From Lotus japonicus (Eukaryota; Streptophyta; Magnoliopsida; Fabales; Fabaceae), in assembly GCF_012489685.1 (NCBI RefSeq), contig NC_080046.1, forward strand, positions 26,480,223-26,544,222: a DNA stretch of 64,000 nucleotides, in the 5' to 3' direction. Positions 22,293 to 33,907 of the stretch are shown here, one piece after another; within the stretch, counting starts at the first letter, position 1, and each line of letters begins with the position of its first letter. Under the pieces are notes generated by a model. That model did no database searches. It saw only the letters and a list, made by a program, of their open reading frames with translations, and was not told the origin of the DNA. Both the position numbers and the translations under genes were made by a program.

Positions 22293-24086
22293 TCAAGTTT
22301 TGGATCTTGGGACATATGCCTTTCTCCCGTCATGTGTTGCTTGCATCCACTGTCCAGGTTCCATGGTTGGAGTTTCGATGGACCTATTGAAGATATCTGC
22401 AACATATATAATCTTATCCCTAGGTACCCACTTTCTGGGTCCTTTCTTGTTAGTTAGCCCAGAAGTTCTGACAACTTTGGGTCTTTCAACAGGATAATAT
22501 ACAGGAAGTTTTGCATGATATTTAGACATGGAGAAAGATCCCTTTATAAGAGGAGGTTTAGCAGCTTCAGCAGGTACAGGGTCAGGCAATATGGTACCAG
22601 AGGGGACAAAGCATTCATACAAAGATTTAGCTTTAGGCACAGAGGGCTCATTTCTAATTGGTTTAGAATACCCAATGCCACGCATTCCATTTCTGCTCAC
22701 GCCATAGATCAATGAAGCCATCAAGCTTCTATCTACGCTTTTAGCCAGGAATCTTTGAAAAGATTTTTCATACTTAGATTCATGCTTACTATCAGAGGCA
22801 TCGCAGGCAATAACTTCTTCTAACTTAGCAATTTGATTCTTAAGCACAGAGTTAGAATTAACTAAAGCATGGTTATCATTTTTCAAATCAGATATGATTT
22901 TCTCATGTTCAACAGAAGTTTCAGAGGCAGCAGAGAAATTCTTTTTCAACCTTTTATGCTTAGTCAAGAGAGAATTATATTTATCCATAATTTCAGACAA
23001 AGCATCTTTAAGTTCAGAAGTTGAGAAAGAATCAAATACCTCATTTTCATCGTCAGAGTCTGGATCTCCTTCTGATTCTGAGTCAGAGTCAACAGCTTCC
23101 TTTGACTCTGCTCCTTTGTCTTTGACAATAGCCATGAGTCCTTGGACTTCACCATCAGAGTCAACATCCTCTGATTCTGATTCATCAAAAGTCACCATCA
23201 GACTTTTCTTTGGTTTGAAATGCTTCTTTGACTTTTCGTCCTTTGATGAACCTTTGTATTTGCTCTGCCTGTGCTTCCAGATGCAGTTGAACTTTCTGGA
23301 TATCAGAGTCAGCTCATCTTCATCAGAATCTTCTGATGCTTCTTCAGATTCCTCTTCTTCAGCTTGAAGAGCTTTTGACTTCTCAGCCTTAGCCTTTTCA
23401 GATTTAGATTTCAAGGCTATGGACTTTTTCTTCTGATCCTGATGTTCAGCACGCTTTAGTTCATGACACTTCAGTATGCTTATGATTTCTTCCAAACTCA
23501 TCTGCTCAACATCTCTAGTTAGCTCCAAGGAAGTTATCAGAGGCATCCAGCTTTCAGGAAGACCTCTAAGGATCCTCATGACATGATCCACAGTGGTGTA
23601 GCTATTGCTGAGGGGTCTTATTCCAGAAATAATCAACTGGAATCTGGAAAACATATCCTCAATGGATTCGTCAGGTTCCATTTGGAAGGATTCATACTGC
23701 TTGATCAGAGACAACGCCTTTGTCTCTTTCACTTTCTTGTTTCCTTCATGAGACATCTGCAAGGATTCAAAGATGCCCTTGGCGGAATCACGATCAGTAA
23801 TTTTCTCATATTCTTAATATGAAATGGCACTTTGCAGAATAGCTCTTGATCGGTGATGATCTCTGAATTCCTTCTTTTGATCTTCACTCATCTTCTTCCT
23901 TGGGATCTTTACACCATGTACATCAACAGGAGGGGTGTAGCCATCAACAACAAAATCCCAAAGATCAGGATCAAAGCCAAGAAAGAAGCTTTTGATTCTG
24001 TCTTTCCAGAAATCAAATCTCTGACCATCAAAGATAGGTGGTCTTGCACTGTATTGATATTTGCTTGTAGTAGTGGTGGAATCCAT
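22293..24086 (-). pseudogene. gag: Gag of gag-only Copia element, copy 2, one nonsense codon
   Basis: Nearly identical to 18569-20362 but with a stop at 23814-23816 (codon 91, GAA to TAA), leaving a 90-residue head (22293-24086 read in one frame otherwise). A few further substitutions are present, for example IIAGIRP versus IISGIRP. As copy 1 is intact, the stop probably arose after the array formed or came in from a different parent. Confidence 0.9.
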
Positions 24087-24146
24087 GAGTTTTTCACACT
24101 GGCCCGGATCTACTGAACACTGTTAAGTGTGGTAATCAGAACTTGC

Positions 24147-24158
24147 GCTCTGATACCA
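24147..24158 (-). other. PBS of gag-only unit 2, initiator tRNA-Met
   Basis: TGGTATCAGAGC on the minus strand next to LTR 3. Confidence 0.9.
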
Positions 24159-24160
24159 AT

Positions 24161-25355
24161 TGAAGGTGTGAAAAACGACTAGAAGGGGGGGGGTTGAATA
24201 GCGTTTTCAATATAAAAACTTTCCCCTTAAGATTTAAAGTAAATCTTTTCGGTTTCTCTAAGATAGATGGTGCAGCGGATAAAGATAGAGAGAAGAGAGA
24301 AGCACACAAGTATTTTATCCTGGTTCACTTGATAAATCCCTCAAGCTAATCCAGTCCACCCGTTAAGGTGATTTCTTCCTTCTTAGAATGAAGGCAATCC
24401 ACTAATCAGATAATTGTTACAACTGCACTTGAGACCTACAAGTGACTAACAATACACTGACTTAGCTATCACTAAGATTCACTCTCTTAGTCTTCTCTAG
24501 GATCCGATCAACCTTGATCTCCTAAAGGAATCACCACTAAGATTCACTCTCTTAGTCTTCTTAAGGATACTGACCTACCCGGTCCCTTAAGGAAAATCAA
24601 ACAACTGTTTGAGGTTGGTGTTTACAAAGGTTTGCTTCTAAATAAGCTGAGTGTAAACCAAATAAGAATAGATGAAGAAAGTAGAGGCTTGAATCTTTTC
24701 TTGTATTGCAGCTCTTGATTTCTCTCTAAGTCTTTCTTCTTTTCTTCAGCCTTTTATAGTCCAAGGTGCAAAGGATATTTCTGTTGAGAGAATATGACCG
24801 TTGGAGGGCATTTCTGGAACTTCCAGAACCTGCTGTGGCTGAACCTTGGTAGGTAGGCATTTCAGAATAGTACACTGCTCTTGTACTTCTCGATAGAGAC
24901 ATTTGCCTTTAACAATTGACTTCTGATCAGAGTTATGCTTCGTGTTGAAACTTGTGAAGCTTGGTGATCAGAGTCAGAGGGATGCTTGGATCCTCTGACC
25001 TTCGTAACTTCTGCTTCTGGACCTTCAGAGCTTCTGAACCTTCAGAGCCTCTGGTCCCTCAGAGCTTCTGGTCTTCAGATCTTCTGATCCTCAGATCTTC
25101 TGATCCTCTGATCTTCTGATCCTCTGATCCTCTGATCTTCAGATCCTCTGATCTTCAGATCCTCTGATCTTCTGATCCTCTGATCCTCCGATCTTCAGAT
25201 CTTCTGACGAATATATCTTCTGGTGTCAGAATCAGAACCTGTTTGTCAAAACACTCAAGACAAACATTAGAGTATCATAGTTGTTCATCCACAAATAAAT
25301 ACTTGTTATCATCAAAACATAGAGTTGTACCACATGACCAAATCTTGATCTTACA
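24161..25355 (-). repeat. Gag-only element LTR 3 (5'-most)
   Basis: 1,195 bp; nine G instead of ten near 24185 and a different minisatellite arrangement. TATA-like box at 24750-24759. Followed by the outer TSD TCTAA. Confidence 0.92.
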
Positions 25356-27120
25356 TCTAATGCTCTTGGGACAGAGTGATCAGAGGTTCTGGGTCTAGGT
25401 TCTGTTTGGGTAGGCTCTGGTTGTTCAAGAATGATGGGTTCAGAAGTTAATGGGGGTTGTATGGAATGGTGATGGGAGAAGTTGGTTCATCTGACCTAGA
25501 GGGTTGGTTCTGGAGCAAATTCCAGAGAGGTGCTTCAGTAGGGGAAGGTTAAAAGAACGAAGACCTTGGGGAATGTGGTGGAGAGGTGGTTTGTGCAGCT
25601 GGTTGGGATTCAGGAATAGGAGTGAGGGGATTTGAGGAGTGTTTGAGCATGGCAGATATGGGGAGTGCATCAAATAAATTCAAATCATCATCAGAAGCAA
25701 TTGCAGACTTACTTGAATGTGCTGATGATCTTGTCACTCTGGCAGGAGTTTCAGTCCTTCTGATCACTGCAGCAGCTGGTTCCACCCGAGTAGGCTTCAC
25801 CACAATTCTAACCTGCTTCTTCTTCTTCTGAGGAGGACCATCCTCATTGTCACCATCATCACCATCATCAGGCTTGCTGGTTTCATCTTGCTTTCTCTTG
25901 GATTGACCAGCCTTCTTCTTTTTGATCAGAGGGACATCTGATTCCTCAGAAGATTCTTCTAGGATCATCTTCCTCTGAACTTTCTTCTTGGGAGGAGAAG
26001 GAAACTCCGGAGCTGGCGGCAGTCTGCTGAAGAAGTCATCGAGATCAATTTCGAATCCTTGAGCCCTTAGGTCTTCAACATAGCACCTAATGGCGTCAGG
26101 ATTGTCTGCCTGAGTCCACATAGGGTAGTTATTCAGAGGCATCCTTCTACTTCTGATCTCAGAAGATGTGTCTTCATGGGCAGGAGCAATCTTCTTCTTG
26201 ATTAGGCCCATCTTCTTTAGAGAATTTGCCGTGAAGACATCACTGACAATGGTGGTCAGATCCTCTGTGCATCCAGCATTTATCAGATCTTGAATGAGGC
26301 CACTCTCAATGAAGAGATCAGACAAAAGTCTCCCGAAGGGAATATACTTGATCGCTGACTTGATGGAGGCAGTGGTACGAGACTTCCGGATACATTCCTT
26401 CAAGTAGGAGAATAGGAAGTAGGGAAGGCAGATCTTCTTCTGGTCTTGGATGAAGAACAACATCGCCTTCTGGTTGAAGTTGATGTAGTCTGGGGAACTG
26501 CCCTTTGGTCTCTGGTTTATGCAGTGGAGCAAGATCTTGTGCCAGATCCTGAGCTTGGGATGAAGGTCCATTACCTTGTAATTCGTCTTGCCCGGTTTGT
26601 AATTGGTGTACAGGGCCTTGTTGGTCTCATCCTTCGTCTTGGGTTTCAGCTTCGATTCCGTGAATTGGAAACGATACCCAAAAGCAGTGTCTGCACCCAG
26701 CAAATTCACGAAAGACTTCTCTGTGATGATGATCTTTCTTCCAAGAATGTGAGATACCACCTGAGTATCATCGCAGTCGGCGTGCTTCCAGAATTCCTTG
26801 ATCAGTTTATCATACACCGGTCCTCGAAGTCTGTTGAAGTAATTTCCCCAACCTTGAACTTGGACTTCAGGACGAAGATCATACCCATTTGTAGCCAGGT
26901 TGTCGAGGTCGAATCTCCATTCTGCCAGGACTTGAAGTTCCTCAGGAGCATATACGCAGTGAACGGCACAGCCCCGTTCTGCAATCGGAATAATCTGCTC
27001 TTGAGCTTGACCTAGATCTTGAGACGGATTCTCAGGTTCCCTTTGACCTGTTGCTAGACCAACTACCATATGAGGGAACTGGGTTGCATCTGCAGTAGCT
27101 CTTCTGGTTTGACTCACCAT
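25356..27120 (-). pseudogene. Envelope-like third ORF, N-terminal two thirds, broken
   Basis: Starts at the ATG at 27120 (MVSQTRRATADATQFPHMVV), about 450 bp after pol; 78 further open codons upstream are probably leader. The body (WRFDLDNLATNGYDLRP, GWGNYFNRLRGPVYDKLIKE, LPYFLFSYLKECI) matches the putative plant transposon/retrotransposon protein domain found in the extra ORF of SIRE/Maximus Copia elements. A basic region follows (KKKKKQVRIVVKP, a likely nuclear localisation signal). I see no convincing transmembrane segment. Breaks: TAA at 25549-25551, a probable one-base loss in the G-run at 25452-25456, and the insertion at 25355. Confidence 0.75.
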
Positions 27121-27565
27121 TTTTGAAGCGGTTGAAGGTTTAGGTAGAAGATGAAGGTTGAAAGATGAAGAGAGATCGAGAGAGAAATCGAGGATAAGCG
27201 GTTTTGAAATAGCAGAGAGAGAGAGAGAGTAAAAACCGGAAGTGAAAGAGATCGTGTGTGTATAGTGGGTTTTGACAAATAACCGTTGTTGATTCAAAAA
27301 GCAATTTAAGATCAACGGTTGAAAATTAAAGGTAGATAGTAACAGTAAATACACAAATCACACACAGGAGAGAAGCACATCTACACGCAATCATAACAGA
27401 CTGTCACACGGGCACAAGGAACTATGCATCAGAAATACTGATACACGTGTTGCTGTCTCAGCTTCAGAGTCAGTACCAATGGATACACACACTCTGATTG
27501 AGTTACCTTCTGGACTAGACATCTTCTGATCAAGAAGTATCATAGTCAGAGGTTCTGATCCATCT

Positions 27566-30500
27566 TCACTCTGGACAAAAGTCCATGTTCAGATTTTTCA
27601 GAATAAAATTAAATCTATCCTCTGCTAAGGGCTTTGTAAAGATATCTGCCCATTGATGGTCAGTATCAACAAACTTCAGAAGAAGTACGCCCTTCTGTAC
27701 ATAATCTCTAATAAAGTGATATTTTACCTCAATGTGCTTTGCCCTTGAATGCAAGATAGGATTCTTACTCAATGAGATTGCAGCAGTGTTATCACAATAG
27801 ATTGGGATATTGCTCTCAAGGATCTGATAATCCTCCAGCTGATGTTTCATCCAGAGCATCTGAGTGCTGCATATTGCTGCTGAGATGTATTCTGCCTCTG
27901 CAGTTGATAGTGCAATGGTTGATTGCCTCTTGCTTGCCCATGAGACTAGATTGCTTCCCAGAAATTGACAATTTCCAGAAGTACTTTTTCTCTCTGTTCT
28001 ATCTCCAGCATAATCAGCATCACAGTAACCTGAAAGCTTATACTCTGATGTTTTCTTATACATCAAGCCAAGGTTAGTGGTGCCTTTCAGATACCTTAGG
28101 ATCCTCTTAACAGCAGTTAAGTGGGTTTCCCTTGGATCTGATTGGAAACGAGCACATAAATGAACACTAAATAGTATGTCTGGCCTAGATGCAGTTAAGT
28201 ATAGAAGTGAACCTATCATGCCACGATAGACCTTCTGACATACTTTACCACTTTTATCTTCTTTCTCCATAATGCATGTAGGATGCATTGGAGTCTTGGC
28301 CACTGTAGATTCCAACATATTGAACTTCTTCAGAAGTTCTTTAGTGTACTTGCTCTGATGGATATATGTTCCTTCTGGTGTCTGATCAACTTGTATTCCC
28401 AGAAAGTACTTTAATTCTCCCATCATACTCATCTCAAATTCAGCCTGCATCATCTCAGAAAATTCTTTGCATAGAGATTGATTAGCAGAACCAAATATAA
28501 TATCATCAACATAAATTTGCACAATTAAGATATCATCTTTATAAGTCTTGCAGAAAAGAGTTGTATCTACTTTACCCCTTACAAACTCATTCTCCAGAAG
28601 GAATGAGCTGAGTCTCTCATACCATGCTCTGGGAGCTTGCTTCAGACCATAGAGTGATTTCTTCAATTTGAACACATGGTCTGGTTTCTTCTCATCTTCA
28701 AAACCTGGGGGTTGATGAACATAGACTTCCTCTGAGATATAACCATTTAGGAAGACACTCTTCACGTCCATCTGATGTAGAACTATGTTGTGATTTACTG
28801 AGAAAGATATCAACAGTCTGATTGCCTCCAGTCTTGCTACTGGAGCAAATGTCTCAGTGTAGTCTATTCCTTCCTGCTGGCTGTAGCCTTGAGCAACTAG
28901 CCTTGCCTTGTTTCTGACTACATCTCCTTTCTCATTCAGCTTGTTTCTGAATACCCATTTCGTTCCAATAACATGGACACTCTCAGGCTTCTTCACTAAG
29001 CTCCAAACATCGTTCTTGGAGAATTGATTCAATTCTTCTTCCATGGCCAGAATCCAATCCTTGTCCTGAAGAGCTTCATCTATGGACTTGGGTTCAATTA
29101 AGGACACCAATCCTTTCAGACTGAGCAAGGTCTCTTCAGAGGGTCTGAAGGCAGATCTGGTTCTGACTGGTTCGTCTTTGTTGCCCAAAATCAATTCCTT
29201 AGGGTGAGCTGCAGTGATTCTGCTCTTCTTCAGAGTTTGTGAGTTAGAGGGACCAGCTTCTTCCTCTGGTTCATCTTCCTCTGGCTCAACTTCCTCTGGA
29301 GCTTTGCCTTTGTCAGAAACATTAATGCTTAAATCTGCAAACTTTTCAACTAGCTTTGACTGGTCAGAGTCAAGCTTATCGTCAAATCTAACATGAATAG
29401 ATTCTTCAATAGTCTTAGCATCAGTATTATAAAATCTAAAACCTTTAGATCTCTCAGAGTAACCGAGTAATAGACACTTGGAAGACTTAGCATCAAATTT
29501 ATGCAATCTATCCTTAGTATTGAGAACATAACAAACACAGCCAAAAGGATGAAAATAAGAAATGTTGGGTTTTATGTTCTTCCACAATTCATAAGGAGTC
29601 TTATTCAGAATTGGTCTCACAGAGATTCTGTTCTGAATGTAACATGTTGTATTTACTGCCTCTGCCCAAAAGTCCTTAGCCATGCCAGTTTCTTGGAGCA
29701 TGGTTCTAGCCATCTCCTGAAGAGTTCTGTTCTTCCTCTCAACAACACCATTTTGTTGAGGAGTTCTGGGACAAGAGAAATCATGTGCAATTCCATAGGA
29801 ATCAAACAGACTCTCAAATTTGTCATTCTCAAACTTTCCACCATGGTCACTTCTGACACGCACAATCCTACAAGCCTTCTCGTTTTGCACTTGAGCAATG
29901 AAGGTAGAGAACACAGCATGAGACTCATCCTTGCGGGTTAGAAACTTTACCCATGTCCAGCGGCTATAGTCATCAACGATAACCATCCCATATCTCTTGC
30001 CACCTATAGACTCAGTTTTCACTGGTCCAAAAAGGTCGATATGCAGAAGTTCTAACGGCCTTGAGGTTGAGACAACATTCTTTGCCTTGAAAGGGACTTT
30101 TGTGAATTTGCCTTTCTGACATGCTTCACAAAGAGCGTCTGAAGCGAACTTCAGATTGGGTAAGCCCCTGACAAGGTTTAGCTTGCTCAGCTGAGAAATC
30201 TTTCTCATACTAGCATGCCCTAACCGTCTATGCCATACCCACTGCTCTTCATTAACAGACAGAAGGCACTTCACATTCTGAGCGTCCAACTCAGATAATC
30301 TGATCTTATAAATGTTGTTCTTCCTCTTGCTGTTAAACAGAACAGAGCCATCGATTTGACTTACAGCCCGGCAGGACTTTTGATTGAATATAACATCGTA
30401 ACCCTTGTCAGCTAATTGACTTATAGACAATAAGTTATGTGTTAAGCCGTCTACCAATAACACATTATCAATGCATGGACTACTATCTACACAAATAGTA

Positions 30501-30670
30501 CCAGTACCAACAATTTTACCCTTTTCATTTCCTCCAAAGCCAACTTCGCCTCCAGGCTTAAGTTTCAGCTCTCGGAACATACGCCTTTCTCCCGTCATGT
30601 GACGCGAGCATCCACTGTCCAGATACCATGATTGGTGTTTCAGTGGAGCTATCAAGGATATCTGCAACAT
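27566..30670 (-). CDS. pol: Copia Pol: protease, integrase, reverse transcriptase, RNase H
   Basis: 1,034 codons without a stop. Protease active site LDSG at residues 17-20 ([13 protein letters not shown]); GAG-pre-integrase zinc site [10 protein letters not shown] with CEACQKGK; integrase D,D,E in [15 protein letters not shown] and [11 protein letters not shown] with [20 protein letters not shown] and the catalytic YVDDI near residue 718; RNase H with CDADYAGD (about 880), LSTAEAEY and the end DIFTKPL. All key residues are present, so enzymes could be functional. The frame is +1 relative to gag and begins inside it; the listed ATG may not be used, since expression as Gag-Pol by frameshift is equally possible. 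The stop is TGA at 27566-27568. Confidence 0.92.
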   Translation of the reverse strand: MLQISLIAPLKHQSWYLDSGCSRHMTGERRMFRELKLKPGGEVGFGGNEKGKIVGTGTICVDSSPCIDNVLLVDGLTHNLLSISQLADKGYDVIFNQKSCRAVSQIDGSVLFNSKRKNNIYKIRLSELDAQNVKCLLSVNEEQWVWHRRLGHASMRKISQLSKLNLVRGLPNLKFASDALCEACQKGKFTKVPFKAKNVVSTSRPLELLHIDLFGPVKTESIGGKRYGMVIVDDYSRWTWVKFLTRKDESHAVFSTFIAQVQNEKACRIVRVRSDHGGKFENDKFESLFDSYGIAHDFSCPRTPQQNGVVERKNRTLQEMARTMLQETGMAKDFWAEAVNTTCYIQNRISVRPILNKTPYELWKNIKPNISYFHPFGCVCYVLNTKDRLHKFDAKSSKCLLLGYSERSKGFRFYNTDAKTIEESIHVRFDDKLDSDQSKLVEKFADLSINVSDKGKAPEEVEPEEDEPEEEAGPSNSQTLKKSRITAAHPKELILGNKDEPVRTRSAFRPSEETLLSLKGLVSLIEPKSIDEALQDKDWILAMEEELNQFSKNDVWSLVKKPESVHVIGTKWVFRNKLNEKGDVVRNKARLVAQGYSQQEGIDYTETFAPVARLEAIRLLISFSVNHNIVLHQMDVKSVFLNGYISEEVYVHQPPGFEDEKKPDHVFKLKKSLYGLKQAPRAWYERLSSFLLENEFVRGKVDTTLFCKTYKDDILIVQIYVDDIIFGSANQSLCKEFSEMMQAEFEMSMMGELKYFLGIQVDQTPEGTYIHQSKYTKELLKKFNMLESTVAKTPMHPTCIMEKEDKSGKVCQKVYRGMIGSLLYLTASRPDILFSVHLCARFQSDPRETHLTAVKRILRYLKGTTNLGLMYKKTSEYKLSGYCDADYAGDRTERKSTSGNCQFLGSNLVSWASKRQSTIALSTAEAEYISAAICSTQMLWMKHQLEDYQILESNIPIYCDNTAAISLSKNPILHSRAKHIEVKYHFIRDYVQKGVLLLKFVDTDHQWADIFTKPLAEDRFNFILKNLNMDFCPE

Positions 30671-32468
30671 AGATAATCTTGTCCTTAGGTACCCACTTTC
30701 TGGGTCCTCTCTTGTTAGTAACCCCAGAGGTTCTGATCACCTTGGGTGTCTCAACATGATATTTTAAAGGAATATTTGCATGATATTTAGTCATAGAGAA
30801 GGATCCCTTTTTAAGAGGGTTTTTAGCAACTTTAGCAGGTACAGGATCAGGCAATATGGTACCAGAGGGAACAAAGCATTCATACAAGGATTTAGCTTTA
30901 GACACAGAGGGCTCATTTCTAATTGGTTTAGAATAGCCAATGCCATGCATTCCATTTCTGCTTACGCCATAGATCATTGAAGCCATTAAGCTTCTATCCA
31001 CGCTTTTAGCTAGGAATCTTTGAAAAGACTTTTCATACTTAGATTCATTTCTACAATCAGAGGCATCACAGGCAACAATTTCTTCTAACTTAGCAATCTG
31101 GTTCTTAAGCACAGAGTTAGAATTGATCAAGGCATGATTATCATTTTTCAAATCAGAAATAATTTTCTCATGTTCAGAAGGAGTCTTGGAAACAGCAGAT
31201 AAGTTCTTTTTCAGCTTCTTATGCTTAGACAATAAGGAGTTATACTTATCCATAATATCAGACAATGCATGTTTCAGTTCAGAGGTAGAGAAAGAAGCGA
31301 ATACCTCATTTTCATCGTCTGAGTTAGGATTTCCTTCTGATTCTGAGTCAGAGTCAACAACTCCCTTTGACTCTGCTTCCTTGTCTTTGACAATAGCCAT
31401 GAGTCCTTGGACTTCACCATCAGAGTCAACATCCTCTGACTCTGATTCATCAAATATCACCATCAGACTCTTCTTTGTCTTGAAGTGCTTCTTTGGCTTC
31501 TTGTCCTTCTTCAATTTTGGACAGTCACTTTTGTAGTGCCCTGATTCTTTGTACTCAAAGCATGTGACTTCCTTAAGTGAGGACTTCTTCTGACCTGAGG
31601 ATTCAGACTTTCCTTTTGCCTTTCTAGAGCCTTTGTATTTGCTCTGCCTGTGCTTCCAGATGCGATTGAGTCTCTTGGAGATCAGAGTCAGCTCATCTTC
31701 ATCAGAATCTTCTGATGCTTCTTCAGATTCCTCTTCTTCAGCTTGAAGAGCTTTTGTCTTCTCAACCTTAGCCTTTTCAGATTTAGATTTCAAGGCTTTG
31801 GACTTTTTCCTCAGATCTTGCATCTCTGAGCGCTTCAGCTCATGGCATTTCAAAATGCTGATGAGTTCTTCTAAACTCATATTCTCAACGTCTCTCGTGA
31901 GCTCTATTGAAGTCACTAAAGGCATCCAACTTTCAGGAAGACACCTGATGACCCTTATGACATGATCTTTTGTTGTGTAGCTCTTGTTGAGAGGTCGTAT
32001 GCCAGCTACAAGCAACTGAAATCTGGAGAACATTTCTTCAATGGACTCATTTGGCTCCATGATGAAGGATTCATACTTTTGGATCAAAGACAATGCCTTT
32101 GATTCTTTGACTTTCTTGTTTCCTTCATGAGACATCTTCAGAGATTCGAAAATGCCTTTCGCAAACTCACGATCTGTAATCTTCTGGTACTCTTCATAGG
32201 AAATAGCACTTAGAAGAATTGCTCTTGCTTTGTGATGTTGTGAGTACAGCTTCTTTTGATCTGCAGTCATCTCTGACCTTGGGATCTTCTTGCCATCTGC
32301 ATCAACTGGACGCTCGTAGCCATCCACAATAATATCCCAGAGATCTGCATCGAAACCCAGAAAGAAACTTTCCAGTCTATCTTTCCAATATTCGAACCTT
32401 TGACCGTCGAACATAGGAGGCTTTGCATTGTAACCATCTCTTTGAGTTTCACTGGTGGTGGCAGCCAT
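30558..32468 (-). CDS. gag: Copia Gag polyprotein, long SIRE-type, damaged zinc knuckle
   Basis: 636 residues. It builds the virus-like particle and packages element RNA. The start is the first ATG after the PBS ([20 protein letters not shown]). Residues 15-230 are the Copia gag core ([17 protein letters not shown], later [17 protein letters not shown] and [11 protein letters not shown]). A Lys-rich stretch and an acidic [16 protein letters not shown] follow. The knuckle near residue 305 reads [14 protein letters not shown]: the second Cys of CX2CX4HX4C is Tyr (codon 31551-31553, TGC to TAC), so metal binding is doubtful. A coiled coil and a basic tail complete it. The last about 37 codons overlap the pol frame, which lies at +1. 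Confidence 0.9.
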   Translation of the reverse strand: MAATTSETQRDGYNAKPPMFDGQRFEYWKDRLESFFLGFDADLWDIIVDGYERPVDADGKKIPRSEMTADQKKLYSQHHKARAILLSAISYEEYQKITDREFAKGIFESLKMSHEGNKKVKESKALSLIQKYESFIMEPNESIEEMFSRFQLLVAGIRPLNKSYTTKDHVIRVIRCLPESWMPLVTSIELTRDVENMSLEELISILKCHELKRSEMQDLRKKSKALKSKSEKAKVEKTKALQAEEEESEEASEDSDEDELTLISKRLNRIWKHRQSKYKGSRKAKGKSESSGQKKSSLKEVTCFEYKESGHYKSDCPKLKKDKKPKKHFKTKKSLMVIFDESESEDVDSDGEVQGLMAIVKDKEAESKGVVDSDSESEGNPNSDDENEVFASFSTSELKHALSDIMDKYNSLLSKHKKLKKNLSAVSKTPSEHEKIISDLKNDNHALINSNSVLKNQIAKLEEIVACDASDCRNESKYEKSFQRFLAKSVDRSLMASMIYGVSRNGMHGIGYSKPIRNEPSVSKAKSLYECFVPSGTILPDPVPAKVAKNPLKKGSFSMTKYHANIPLKYHVETPKVIRTSGVTNKRGPRKWVPKDKIIYVADILDSSTETPIMVSGQWMLASHDGRKAYVPRAET

Positions 32469-32526
32469 TGTTTTTCACACCGGCCCGGATCACTGAACAC
32501 TGTTAGGTGTGGTAATCAGAACTTGC

Positions 32527-32538
32527 GCTCTGATACCA
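32527..32538 (-). other. Copia primer binding site, initiator tRNA-Met
   Basis: TGGTATCAGAGC on the minus strand, two bases inside the 5' LTR, complementary to the 3' end of plant initiator tRNA-Met. Confidence 0.9.
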
Positions 32539-32540
32539 AT

Positions 32541-33750
32541 TGAAGGTATGAAAAACGGTAGAAAGGGGGGGGGGTTTGAATAACGTTTTCAGTATAAAAC
32601 TTCCACCTTAAAGATTTTGACAAATCTTTCGAGAACTTAAGTGCTAAAGATAAGAGATAGAAAAGCACACAAGGATTTTATCCTGGTTCACTTGATAAAT
32701 CACTCAAGCTACTCCAGTCCACCCGTTAAGGTGATTTCTTCCTTCTTAGAATGAAGGCAATCCACTAATCAGGTAAGAGTTACAACTGCACTTGAAACCT
32801 ACAAGTGACTAACAATTACACTGACTTAGCTCACACTAAGATTCACTCTCTTAGTCTTCTCTAGGATCCGATCAGCCTTGATCTCCTAAAGGAACTAAAC
32901 AAACTGTTTATCAAAGAATTGTTTACAAGAGATTTGCTTCTAAAAAGCTAATAGTAAATTCAATGAATTTCATATGAAAGAAAGCTTAGAAGAATTTAAG
33001 TTTGTCTTGCGCGTATGTGAATGCTTCTAGCCGTTTCTTTCAGTCTTCAGCCTCTTTATATACTCCAAGGATTAGGGTTGAGCGTTGCATGGGAAATGCT
33101 ACCGTTGGAGGGCAGTTCTGGAAAATCCAGCTTCTGCTGTGTCTGAGACTGTTAGGTAGGTCGTCAGGAAGGTACAGTTGCTTTTGTACTTGGATAGCGA
33201 CTTGACCTTTAAACCTAGGAGACTTCTGATAAGGGGAATACTTCATATTGGAACTTGTGAAGCCGGTTGATCAGAGTCAGAGGGAAAGCCCAGATCCTCT
33301 GATCAATGTTTCTTCTGATTCTGAACTCAGAGAGAAGAACATGGCCTTCAGAGTATCTAGCTTCTGGACAACAGAATTTCACTAATCAGCTTCTAGATCT
33401 TCAGAGTCTTCTACACCATCAGAATATCTGAGCCTTCAGTGTTTCTTGGTTATCAGACTTTCTGGATCTTCAGAACTTCTAGTGACTGAGTCCACATCAG
33501 AGTTTGTATAACTTCAGAACTTCTGAAGCTTTTCCACTGTTCATACTGAACATGGTGAATGCGAAAGCGTTGCTTGGGTCGCTCTTTATACACAGTGCTT
33601 CTGATTTGTGTGAGACTGAGTTGAGGTCAGAGCCTGTAAATAGCACACTCAGAAAAACACGTTAGAGTACCACAATTGTTCATATCAAAAGGTTAACTTG
33701 TAATCATCAAAACATAGAGTTGTACTACTAGATCAAAACTTGATCTTACA
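32541..33750 (-). repeat. Copia 5' LTR
   Basis: 1,210 bp, beginning TGTAAGATCAAG on the minus strand and ending in TTCA, with TG...CA borders. It has a TATA-like GTATATAAAG on the minus strand (33054-33063), placing the transcript start near 33025, and a G-run (C-run in sense) close to its downstream border. Confidence 0.92.
33054..33063 (-). promoter_or_regulatory. TATA box of the Copia LTR promoter
   Basis: The minus strand reads GTATATAAAG in the 5' LTR, about 700 bp from its outer edge; the 3' LTR has the same box at 13485-13494. It is the only strong TATA match in the LTR in sense orientation. Confidence 0.6.
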
Positions 33751-33907
33751 CAAAGGACGAGTGTTTTTCTTTTCACCTTTGTTAACTTCCTCTATTCCTC
33801 TCACCCTTTTGCTTTGTTTTGATTTTAGTTTTGGTTTTTGCAGAGGTAGCATTGAGATTGACAACTTTGAAGGCATCTATTGGCATCTAGGTCTGATGTG
33901 GGATTTG

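Larger units (their letters stand above)
16713..25355 (-). mobile_element. Tandem gag-only Copia array: LTR-gag-LTR-gag-LTR
   Basis: Three near-identical LTRs start at 16713, 20437 and 24161, exactly 3,724 bp apart, with two near-identical internal regions of about 2.53 kb. Only the outer ends carry a target-site duplication, TCTAA (16708-16712 and 25356-25360), so the array is a single insertion later expanded, or integrated as a dimer. Each internal region has a Met PBS, one gag frame, a 3' region and a PPT, but no integrase, RT or RNase H. Relation to the host Copia element is clear from gag, PBS and PPT; the LTRs differ substantially. Confidence 0.93.
12972..33750 (-). mobile_element. SIRE/Maximus-like Copia retrotransposon, full length, interrupted
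   Basis: Two 1,210-bp LTRs (12972-14181 and 32541-33750) bound the element, flanked by the 5-bp duplication CAAAG (12967-12971, 33751-33755). On the minus strand the order is 5' LTR, PBS, gag, pol (protease, integrase, RT, RNase H), an envelope-like ORF, an antisense small gene, PPT and 3' LTR. Integrase before RT marks Copia; the extra 3' ORF and the very long gag mark the SIRE/Maximus lineage. I count five mismatches between the LTRs, so the insertion is young. A gag-only relative is inserted at 16713-25355 within the third ORF. Confidence 0.93.

Noticed and set aside
26446..27015. 189-codon plus-strand ORF
   Set aside because: Opposite-strand shadow of the envelope-like ORF; no promoter or domain is seen.
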